Shown here in pieces: positions 56,246 through 62,260 of a DNA stretch of 64,000 nt. Numbering within the stretch: the first letter of the stretch is position 1; each line of letters begins with the position of its first letter. A program made the translations under genes and the position numbers. Origin of the DNA: SZUA-444 sp965226565 (GTDB taxonomy: Bacteria; Bacillota; Clostridia; Oscillospirales; Ruminococcaceae); NCBI GenBank assembly GCA_965226565.1, contig CBDDDI010000005.1, positions 186,001-250,000 on the forward strand, read 5' to 3'. The notes below the pieces were generated by a model. It had not been told where the DNA came from. It ran no database searches and worked only from the letters and a program-made list of their open reading frames with translations.

Positions 56246-56272
56246 AAAAAGCCCGACATTAGTCGGGCTAAA
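56246..56272 (-). terminator. Intrinsic terminator after rpsR
   Basis: AGCCCGAC (56250-56257) and GTCGGGCT (56262-56269) form a GC-rich perfect stem with a four-base loop; the minus-strand U tract is encoded by the A run at 56245-56250. Confidence 0.92.
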
Positions 56273-56281
56273 AAATTCCAT

Positions 56282-56515
56282 TTAGTCACTAACATAAGGA
56301 ATAAGTGCCAAATGACGAGCACGCTTAATAGCGATTGTAAGCTCTCTTTGGTGGTACGCACAAGCACCTGTAACACGACGAGGAAGAATCTTTGATCTTT
56401 CTGACATGCATTTTTTTAGCTTAGCGATATCTTTGTAATCAATTTTTTCTGCTCTATCAACACAGAACATACAAACTTTCTTACGAGATCTTTTATTTCT
56501 TTGAGGTCTTTCCAT
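56282..56515 (-). CDS. rpsR: 30S ribosomal protein S18
   Basis: Basic 77-residue S18 starting MERPQRNKRSRKKVCMFC, with the conserved region IDYKDIAKLKKCMSERSKIL and RRVTGACAYHQRELTIAIKR. The ATG at 56515 has AAAGGAGG upstream; the open frame begins at 56536. It keeps two N-terminal cysteines (CMFC), a Zn-ribbon-like remnant seen in some Firmicute S18. Last gene of rpsF-ssb-rpsR. Confidence 0.97.
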   Translation of the reverse strand: MERPQRNKRSRKKVCMFCVDRAEKIDYKDIAKLKKCMSERSKILPRRVTGACAYHQRELTIAIKRARHLALIPYVSD

Positions 56516-56554
56516 TATATAATCCTCCTTTAACACAAATTTTAAAAATAATCG

Positions 56555-57031
56555 TTAAAATGGGACTCCATCATCACTTAAAATTTCTTCAAAATCACTT
56601 AAATCTCCTATACTAACAGTAGCATTTTGATTATTTTGTGAATTGTTTTGAGAATATGAATTATTATTATTGTTTGAAGAACTATAGTTAGTATTAGATG
56701 ATCCACCTTGTTTAGGTTCACCAGTAAATGAAACACTATCAACATATACTTCAGTTACATAATGTTTTGTTCCATTTTTATCATCATAAGTTCTTGTTCT
56801 TAAGTTACCCTCAAGAGCAATCATTCTTCCTTTTCCAAAATACTTTGAAATAAACTCAGCTTGTTGACGCCAAGCAACACAATTTATAAAATCAGCTTGT
56901 CTATCTTCGCCTTGTCTTGCATAACTTCTTTCAACTGCTACGCTAAATGATAACACTGAAACACCACTTGGAGTGGATTTAAGTTCTAAATCTTGAGTAA
57001 TTCTTCCCATTAAAATAACTCTATTAAGCAT
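56555..57031 (-). CDS. ssb: Single-stranded DNA-binding protein
   Basis: A 158-residue SSB: OB fold (MLNRVILMGRITQDLELKST; ADFINCVAWRQQAEFISKYF near residue 45), a Ser/Asn/Gln-rich flexible linker (about 112-145) and the acidic C-terminal tip ending DDGVPF, which recruits partner proteins. Between rpsF and rpsR, the classical arrangement. Confidence 0.97.
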   Translation of the reverse strand: MLNRVILMGRITQDLELKSTPSGVSVLSFSVAVERSYARQGEDRQADFINCVAWRQQAEFISKYFGKGRMIALEGNLRTRTYDDKNGTKHYVTEVYVDSVSFTGEPKQGGSSNTNYSSSNNNNNSYSQNNSQNNQNATVSIGDLSDFEEILSDDGVPF

Positions 57032-57054
57032 AATTTATTCATCCCTTCGTTTGC

Positions 57055-57345
57055 TTACTTTACTGTGATTAGTGAACGAAGTACACCATCTGTGATTTTA
57101 AGAACACGATCAAGTTCAGCAGGAAAATCAGTTTTTGATGTAAAGTTATAAAGTACATAATAACCTTCTGTTTCATCCTCAATAGCGTAAGCAAGCTTTC
57201 TTTTACCCCATTCATTAACAAGGTCAAGAGTACCGTTACTTTCAATTAAGCCAGTAAATTTTTCAACAAGAGCTTTAATACCCTCTTCACCAAGCTTTGT
57301 GTTAAAGATCATTACAGCTTCGTAGCTTTCATTAATTTTTGCCAT
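57055..57345 (-). CDS. rpsF: 30S ribosomal protein S6
   Basis: A 96-residue S6 with NESYEAVMIFNTKLGEE at the N-terminus and the NEWGKRKLAYAIEDETEGYY segment near 44. AAGGAGG precedes the ATG. First gene of rpsF-ssb-rpsR. The leader of about 55 bases has a small CAC-TTA-GTG hairpin, which may be a binding site for S6-S18 feedback; no clear match to the published motif was established. Confidence 0.97.
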   Translation of the reverse strand: MAKINESYEAVMIFNTKLGEEGIKALVEKFTGLIESNGTLDLVNEWGKRKLAYAIEDETEGYYVLYNFTSKTDFPAELDRVLKITDGVLRSLITVK

Positions 57346-57407
57346 TAGAAATACACCTCCTTTTGGATTTCGCCCACACTAAGTGCATGAGCAAGGATAA
57401 CAGTAAA

Positions 57408-57436
57408 ATTATATCAAATTTAAAAATATAAGTCAA
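57408..57436 (-). promoter_or_regulatory. Sigma-A promoter of the rpsF operon
   Basis: Minus-strand TTGACT (57431-57436), 17 bases, TATAAT (57408-57413); it lies directly after the galU stop. Confidence 0.8.
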
Positions 57437-57441
57437 GCAAT

Positions 57442-58311
57442 TTACAATGTTTTTGCTATGCTTTTTATATATTCTCTAAAATCATCTTTCACTTCTGGAT
57501 GCTTAAGGGCTATTTCGACAGTAGCTTGAAGTATTCCAAATTTATTACCCATATCATATCTTTTTCCTATGAAATCAACACCAGTCATACCTTTTGTTTG
57601 TGCTAAAACTTTCATAGCATCAGTTAATTGAATCTCATTTCCTGCTCCAACAGGTGTGTTTTCAAGAATTTCAAAAATTTCAGGTGTTAAAACACATCTT
57701 CCTAAAATTGAAAACAATGATAAAATCTTATCTTTTGATGGTTTCTCAACCATATCAGTAACTTCATAAAGATTATCATTTATTAATTCAGTTTTAAGAG
57801 AACTATATCTTACGATATCTTTTTCACTAACTTCTTTTATTCCAACACAAGCTTTTCCATACTTTTCATAAGCTCTACAAAGTTGTCCACATACTGGATC
57901 TTCACCTATAATTACATCATCACCATATAAAACTGCAAATGGATCATTTCCTACAAAACTTTTTGCTTGTAAAATAGCATGTCCTAAGCCTTTTTGCTCT
58001 TGTTGTCTAACAAAAACAATGTTTGCAAGTTGAGATATTTTTACGATTTCTCCATGAACTTCAACTTTGCCAGATTCAAGCAATCTTTTTTCAATCTCAG
58101 GTGAACGATCAAAATGATCTTCAACAACAGATTTACCTCTACTTATTATAATAAGTATATCAGTTATTCCACTTTTTACAGCTTCCTCAACTATATACTG
58201 AATAGCAGGTTTATCAACTATAGGAAGCATTTCTTTTGGCATTGATTTAGTTGCAGGTAAAACTCTTGTTCCAAGACCTGCAGCTGGAATTACAGCTTTT
58301 GTTACTTTCAT
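57442..58311 (-). CDS. galU: UTP-glucose-1-phosphate uridylyltransferase
   Basis: Makes UDP-glucose for glycans and glycolipids. The 289 residues show VIPAAGLGTRVLPATKSMPKE, DKPAIQYIVEEA near residue 33, the VLYGDDVI segment near 132, VEKPS near 188 and NEIQLTDAM near 231. AGAGG precedes the ATG. It lies 22 bases after the RING-finger membrane protein gene, probably cotranscribed. Confidence 0.96.
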   Translation of the reverse strand: MKVTKAVIPAAGLGTRVLPATKSMPKEMLPIVDKPAIQYIVEEAVKSGITDILIIISRGKSVVEDHFDRSPEIEKRLLESGKVEVHGEIVKISQLANIVFVRQQEQKGLGHAILQAKSFVGNDPFAVLYGDDVIIGEDPVCGQLCRAYEKYGKACVGIKEVSEKDIVRYSSLKTELINDNLYEVTDMVEKPSKDKILSLFSILGRCVLTPEIFEILENTPVGAGNEIQLTDAMKVLAQTKGMTGVDFIGKRYDMGNKFGILQATVEIALKHPEVKDDFREYIKSIAKTL

Positions 58312-58333
58312 TCTGCACCTCTTAATACGTAAA

Positions 58334-59245
58334 TTATATATATCTTAATACTAAAGCAGTTATCAAAGATAATAATATTGGTATAACTAGTGCTGTAAAT
58401 GCGCCAATTATAGAAACTCCACCTTTTTCTTTAATTCTTTCAACAACAATAGAACTATCTAGATTTTTGTCTTTAATTAGATTTATATCTTTTTTTGCTT
58501 TTCTAAAATACAACCAGTTTGCAAATGTAGCACAACCAAATTTTAATGCTATGCTAAAAAAATTAGTAAATTGGTATATATCTACTAATGTTTGTTCAGA
58601 TACAATTGTATTAATAATATTATTATTTTGCAACATCATTAATATTAAAGGAGATGTAAATGCAACACTTAATATAAGAACTATAATACCAATTATATTC
58701 ATTTTTCTATAGAAAAAATACAATTCTGGAATTAAAAAAGCTATAATATTTGCAGAAAATTTAGTTTTAAATTTACTAAATCTTAAAAAATTAGATAAAA
58801 AATACAAATGGCTTGAACCAATATATTCATTATATTCTTTTATTTTAATTCCATCAATTTCACTTTCAGCATTATATTTTTTTTGCTCATTAGCAATTTG
58901 CTCCATAGCTTGATTAAATATAGGAGAAGCATTTTGATTATTAAAATTTTCTTGTTTAGAATATCTATTAAGAGGCACTCCACATTTACTACAAAACAAA
59001 CCTGAAACAGGATTTTCTTCTCCACAAGAATTACATTTAACTGTATCTTCTTTTTCTGCATTTTTCTTCATAACAGATTTCCAAGATTCATTTTTAGAAT
59101 GCAGTATATTATTTATACATTTTCCTTCTTTTTCATAGCACTCCTTATGATAAGGAGTTCCACAATATGGACAAACTACAATAGTATCCTCTGCTGTAAA
59201 AACACCTTCACAAGAAATACATTTTTCACCAATATAATCTGACAT
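58334..59245 (-). CDS. Membrane protein with prokaryotic RING finger and zinc ribbon
   Basis: A 303-residue protein of unknown role. N-terminal RING-like finger (CISC, then CPYCGTPYHKECYEKEGKC: a Cys/His-rich cross-brace pattern in residues about 9-45), a zinc ribbon (CNSCGEENPVSGLFCSKCG, residues about 71-90), a linker and a C-terminal membrane region with about four hydrophobic segments similar to DUF2628 proteins. The ATG at 59245 lies five bases after GGAGG; the frame opens at 59257. The cytoplasmic zinc domains suggest protein-protein contacts; ubiquitin ligase activity is not implied. Confidence 0.78.
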   Translation of the reverse strand: MSDYIGEKCISCEGVFTAEDTIVVCPYCGTPYHKECYEKEGKCINNILHSKNESWKSVMKKNAEKEDTVKCNSCGEENPVSGLFCSKCGVPLNRYSKQENFNNQNASPIFNQAMEQIANEQKKYNAESEIDGIKIKEYNEYIGSSHLYFLSNFLRFSKFKTKFSANIIAFLIPELYFFYRKMNIIGIIVLILSVAFTSPLILMMLQNNNIINTIVSEQTLVDIYQFTNFFSIALKFGCATFANWLYFRKAKKDINLIKDKNLDSSIVVERIKEKGGVSIIGAFTALVIPILLSLITALVLRYI

Positions 59246-59407
59246 TTCAACCTCCATAACCTAATTAACATAAATTATAACATACTCTATAACAAATTTA
59301 AAGTGCAAAACAACTTTTCTTTTTTTTCATAATATTGTATAATAACTTTAACAGAATATTATTATTTTACACTGCACAATTAATCTTATAATCTTAAGGA
59401 GAAAAAT

Positions 59408-60520
59408 ATGATTTTAATAGATGACCTAAAATCTCAAATTGAAGAGTTCAAACCAAAAATCAAAGAACTTTATGAAGTTTTCGATATTAACAATATAAAA
59501 GAAAAATTAGCTGAATTACAAAAAATCAGCTCTGAACCTGAATTTTGGAATGATATAGATAATTCTCAAAAAACATTACAACAGATTAAAAATTATGAAT
59601 CTACAATAAACAAATTTAATAATTTTCAATTAAAATTTGATGATATTTCTACAATGATTGAACTTTGTGAAGAGCAAAGTGATGAAGAATTCATCCATGA
59701 GATTGCTAGTGAAATAAAAGATTTTACAAAGCAACTTGAAGCAATGACTCTTGAAACTTTACTCACAGGTGAATATGATAAAAACAATGCTATACTAAGT
59801 TTTCACGCAGGTGCTGGAGGAACTGAAGCACAAGATTGGGTTGAAATGCTTTATAGAATGTACTCTAGATGGGCTGAACAACATAATTATAAAGTAAAAA
59901 TACTAGATTATCTTAATGGAGATGAGGCTGGAATAAAAAGTGCCTCAATCTTAATTGAAGGAAATAATGCTTATGGATTTTTAAAATCAGAATCTGGTGT
60001 TCATAGACTTGTTAGAATCTCTCCTTTTGATTCATCAGGTAGACGTCACACCTCATTTGCATCACTTGAAGTAATTCCTGAAATAACAGATAATCACGAT
60101 ATTGATATTAAAACAGAAGATTTAAAAGTTGATACCTATAGAGCTAGTGGTGCCGGTGGACAACATATTAATAAAACTGATTCAGCAGTAAGAATTACAC
60201 ATTTACCTACTGGAATTGTTGTTTCATGCCAAACTCAACGTAGTCAATTTCAAAACAAAGACTTTGCAATGAAAATGCTTAAATCAAAACTTGCAGAAAT
60301 AAAAGAACGTGAACATTTAGACAAAATAGAAGATATAAAAGGTGTGCAAAAAGAAATTGCTTGGGGAGCTCAAATACGTTCATATGTTTTTATGCCATAT
60401 ACACTTGTTAAAGATCATCGTACTAATTTTGAAGTAGGAAATGTAAATGCTGTTATGGATGGAGATTTAGATGGACTTATTAATGCTTATTTAAAAGCTT
60501 CTAGTCTTGGTACACTTTAA
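59408..60520 (+). CDS. prfB: Peptide chain release factor 2, no programmed frameshift
   Basis: Reads UGA and UAA stops. The 370-residue frame is continuous from the ATG at 59408; the in-frame UGA with +1 frameshift that controls prfB in E. coli and B. subtilis is absent (the region reads LYEVFDINNIKEKL). The GGQ loop GAGGQHINKTDSAVR near residue 247 and the SPFDSSGRRHTSF segment near 205 (SPF codon-reading motif) identify RF2. AAGGAG lies six bases before the ATG; TATAAT at 59338-59343 may be the -10 element. Confidence 0.96.
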   Translation: MILIDDLKSQIEEFKPKIKELYEVFDINNIKEKLAELQKISSEPEFWNDIDNSQKTLQQIKNYESTINKFNNFQLKFDDISTMIELCEEQSDEEFIHEIASEIKDFTKQLEAMTLETLLTGEYDKNNAILSFHAGAGGTEAQDWVEMLYRMYSRWAEQHNYKVKILDYLNGDEAGIKSASILIEGNNAYGFLKSESGVHRLVRISPFDSSGRRHTSFASLEVIPEITDNHDIDIKTEDLKVDTYRASGAGGQHINKTDSAVRITHLPTGIVVSCQTQRSQFQNKDFAMKMLKSKLAEIKEREHLDKIEDIKGVQKEIAWGAQIRSYVFMPYTLVKDHRTNFEVGNVNAVMDGDLDGLINAYLKASSLGTL

Positions 60521-60706
60521 CAGTAATTTTTCATAAACATAATTTTAAATATTTCTACACATACTAACAAAAATTCATATCTATAAAAACTTTATATATA
60601 GCTTTTTATTTATTATTTTTACATTATTTTTTTAAATACAGTTATTATATGAAAAATTCTTACTGATTATAATTATGCAAATAAAAAAAATGTCGATAAT
60701 ATTTTA

Positions 60707-60735
60707 TTGACATTAAAAAATTTATATAATATAAT
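60707..60735 (+). promoter_or_regulatory. Perfect consensus promoter of the antitoxin-like RNA
   Basis: TTGACA (60707-60712), exactly 17 bases, TATAAT (60730-60735). No open reading frame with a ribosome binding site follows, so it must drive a non-coding RNA. In the stretch 60521-60700 before it I see no gene. Confidence 0.85.
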
Positions 60736-60741
60736 GTAAAA

Positions 60742-60829
60742 AAGGCATTACCTTTAATGAACGGTTTGCCTCTAAGTTGTTAATTAAAAATAACCGTTAA
60801 CTTTAGGCAGTTGGGCGGTTATTTTTTTG
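60742..60829 (+). ncRNA. Small RNA, putative antitoxin of a type I toxin-antitoxin pair
   Basis: Predicted transcript of about 88 bases from the consensus promoter to a terminator: AATAACCG (60789-60796) with CGGTTATT (60816-60823) and a T run to 60828. The A run at 60786-60790 makes the hairpin work in both directions. The loop holds TAACTTTA (60798-60805), complementary to TAAAGTTA, which occurs twice in the toxin mRNA leader, one copy abutting its Shine-Dalgarno. The RNA ends convergently with, and overlaps, the toxin gene by about eleven bases. Exact ends are inferred. Confidence 0.7.
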
Positions 60830-60920
60830 CATTTTTATCTGAATACAACAAATTTTTTATAGTAATTAAAATTTTATCAACCATTACTAATATTAAAAAA
60901 ATCATAATCATTTCAGACAT
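60819..60920 (-). CDS. Small hydrophobic type I toxin-like peptide
   Basis: A 33-residue peptide: start MSEMIM, one hydrophobic helix (residues about 4-22, rich in Ile, Leu, Met, Val and Phe) and a basic tail ending KNAKK. This is the layout of small membrane toxins of the TxpA/BsrG/holin-like kind. AGGAGG (60929-60934) lies eight bases before the ATG in the context GGAGGTGG, often seen before such toxins. It has its own promoter and a convergent small RNA. The stop TAA (60819-60821) lies within the shared terminator stem. Confidence 0.75.
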   Translation of the reverse strand: MSEMIMIFLILVMVDKILITIKNLLYSDKNAKK

Positions 60921-60933
60921 TGGCACCACCTCC

Positions 60934-60996
60934 TAACTTTAAATAACTTTAAAAAGATAAGAGGCTTTAACCGTCCACCGTTTTAGTAATACCTTA
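60934..60996 (-). promoter_or_regulatory. Toxin mRNA leader with tandem antisense target sites
   Basis: The leader contains two tandem TAAAGTTA copies (60934-60941 and 60944-60951), complementary to the small RNA loop. Further upstream, AAGGTATTAC and ACGGTTAAAGCCTCT nearly repeat the 5' end of the small RNA (AAGGCATTAC and ACGGTTTGCCTCT), so the locus is flanked by an imperfect inverted repeat (60743-60773 against about 60959-60994). Confidence 0.6.
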
Positions 60997-61002
60997 TGTA
61001 AT

Positions 61003-61030
61003 ATTATACCATATATTACCAATAATTCAA
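61003..61030 (-). promoter_or_regulatory. Promoter of the toxin-like gene
   Basis: Minus-strand TTGAAT (61025-61030), 16 bases, TATAAT (61003-61008) with a TG extension (TGGTATAAT). Transcription near 60996 gives a leader of about 75 bases. Confidence 0.75.
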
Positions 61031-61104
61031 TACTAATTTTATAAACACTTCTTTAATAAGTAAAAACAAACTAAAAATCATAACTAAATTAACTTATATA
61101 TTAA

Positions 61105-61134
61105 AAAACACCTTACAATATTGTAAGGTGTTTT
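61105..61134 (-). terminator. Intrinsic terminator downstream of the tRNA-Ser gene
   Basis: AAAACACCTTACAA (61105-61118) pairs perfectly with TTGTAAGGTGTTTT (61121-61134). It lies about 260 bases after the minus-strand tRNA gene and is symmetric enough to act in both directions. Confidence 0.7.
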
Positions 61135-61139
61135 AATTA

Positions 61140-61390
61140 TCTTTAATTTATAAAACCTTAAAAATAAAATAACTGCATTTTTCTACTTTTCACATCATTT
61201 AAATTAATTCACCTTCTACTTTAATTATACAAGATGATTTTTTATACGGAAATATAGTTTGTTTTTCTGACATCATTTTGACATCAATTATGAGCAAATG
61301 AGAGTGAATGAGAGCAAATTTAAGAGCATAACAAAAATCGCTCAAACGTAATGTTTAAGCGGTTTAACTAGGTTTTATGGGATAAAATTA
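61140..61390. other. Repeat-containing non-coding flank at the tRNA-Ser 3' end
   Basis: No gene is seen. It holds a direct repeat TGACATCA-TTT-TGACATCA (about 61269-61287), tandem GAGCAAAT / GAGAGTGAAT / GAGAGCAAAT units (about 61292-61321) and a GCTCAAACG / GTTTAAGCGG near-repeat (about 61342-61363). Short repeats of this sort at the 3' flank of a tRNA gene resemble a scar left by an integrative element; this is inference. Confidence 0.4.
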
Positions 61391-61391
61391 A

Positions 61392-61481
61392 TGGCGGAGA
61401 GCAAGGGATTCGAACCCTTGGATAGCTTTCACCATCACGAAATTTCGAGTTTCGCACCTTCGACCACTCGGACAGCTCTCC
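61392..61481 (-). tRNA. tRNA-Ser(CGA), CCA encoded
   Basis: Acceptor arms GGAGAGC (61481-61475) and GCTCTCC (61402-61396), discriminator G (61395) and encoded CCA (61394-61392). Anticodon stem CGAAA/TTTCG encloses the loop CTCGAAA, so the anticodon is CGA (codon UCG). The long variable arm of class II tRNAs is present, and the T arm reads AAGGG-TTCGAAT-CCCTT. Confidence 0.97.
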
Positions 61482-61499
61482 TCAATCCACTAATTAAGT

Positions 61500-61528
61500 A
61501 TTATATCACAACATTCTACAAAATTCAA
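61500..61528 (-). promoter_or_regulatory. Promoter of tRNA-Ser
   Basis: Minus-strand TTGAAT (61523-61528), 17 bases, TATAAT (61500-61505), about 19 bases before the mature 5' end. Confidence 0.75.
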
Positions 61529-61541
61529 TTAATTTTTAGCA

Positions 61542-62087
61542 TTATTTACCTATTATTTTTTTAACTCTATCTGAAAGTCCAATTGACAAAAACAATTTCA
61601 ACAAATCTGGAATTATAAAAGGCACCACACACATCATTAATGCTGAACCATAAGTAATTGCTTCTTTTTGTGCTGAATAAACATTTACAAACCAAATAGT
61701 TCCACAAATATAACACACAACCATTCCTATAAAGCATGCTACAATTTGAGTTAACATATTCTTTTTAAAAAACTTTTCTACAATTATATATACCACACCT
61801 TGAAGCAAAAATCCCCAAATATAACCTCCTGTTGGACCTACTAATATAGCAATCCCACCACTGAAATTTGAGAAAACAGGCAATCCTATAATTCCTAAAA
61901 GAATATATATCATTATACTTATAGTACCTTTTTTGCCTCCTAAAATATTTAAAGCAGTAAAAACTGCAAAAGTTTGCATAGTAAAAGGCACCGCTAATAT
62001 CGGAACCGTTATCCAAGAACACACTACAATCAACGTTGCACAAATTGCTATATACGTTATGTCTTTTATACTTAATTTCTTACTCAT
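61542..62087 (-). CDS. bioY: Biotin transporter BioY
   Basis: Biotin-specific S component of an ECF transporter, 181 residues, six hydrophobic segments. VPFTMQTFAVFTALNILGGKKG near residue 34 and LVGPTGGYIWGFLL near 80 are BioY signatures. The ATG at 62087 (MSKKLSIKD) has AAAAGGAG upstream; the open frame reaches 62144, beyond the predicted transcription start, so the longer form is excluded. Expression is probably repressed by BirA through the operator at 62155-62186. Confidence 0.95.
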   Translation of the reverse strand: MSKKLSIKDITYIAICATLIVVCSWITVPILAVPFTMQTFAVFTALNILGGKKGTISIMIYILLGIIGLPVFSNFSGGIAILVGPTGGYIWGFLLQGVVYIIVEKFFKKNMLTQIVACFIGMVVCYICGTIWFVNVYSAQKEAITYGSALMMCVVPFIIPDLLKLFLSIGLSDRVKKIIGK

Positions 62088-62132
62088 TTTAATTCTCCTT
62101 TTATTGCTATATATTATTTTTAAAGACATGTC

Positions 62133-62161
62133 ATTATACAACAATAAATTTGTATTGTCAA
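62133..62161 (-). promoter_or_regulatory. Perfect consensus promoter of bioY
   Basis: Minus-strand TTGACA (62156-62161), exactly 17 bases, TATAAT (62133-62138). The -35 hexamer is covered by one half of the BirA-type operator. Confidence 0.85.
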
Positions 62162-62186
62162 CTAATTAAATATAATAGGTTTACAA
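62155..62186 (-). promoter_or_regulatory. BirA-type biotin operator
   Basis: Inverted half-sites TTGTCAACT (62155-62163) and GGTTTACAA (62178-62186) separated by 14 bases; arms agree in seven of nine positions. The known Firmicute BirA site is TTGTTAACC, a spacer of about 14-16, GGTTAACAA. Position over the -35 of bioY fits repression by biotin-bound BirA with a DNA-binding domain. Confidence 0.8.
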
Positions 62187-62203
62187 TATCGAACTAAAAT
62201 AAA

Positions 62204-62240
62204 AAAGAGAACTTTTCATAATATAAAAAATCCTCTTAAA
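62204..62240 (-). terminator. Candidate terminator after metH
   Basis: On minus, AAGAG (62237-62233) with CTCTT (62209-62205) and an inner TTTT/AAAA pairing, followed by a U run; about 20 bases after the metH stop. Stem moderately weak. Confidence 0.55.
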
Positions 62241-62260
62241 AAAATATTTACTCAAACGAT

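Noticed and set aside
57346..57407. S6-S18 feedback RNA motif in the rpsF leader.
   Set aside because: Only a small hairpin is visible and the diagnostic bulge could not be identified; kept as a remark in the rpsF entry.
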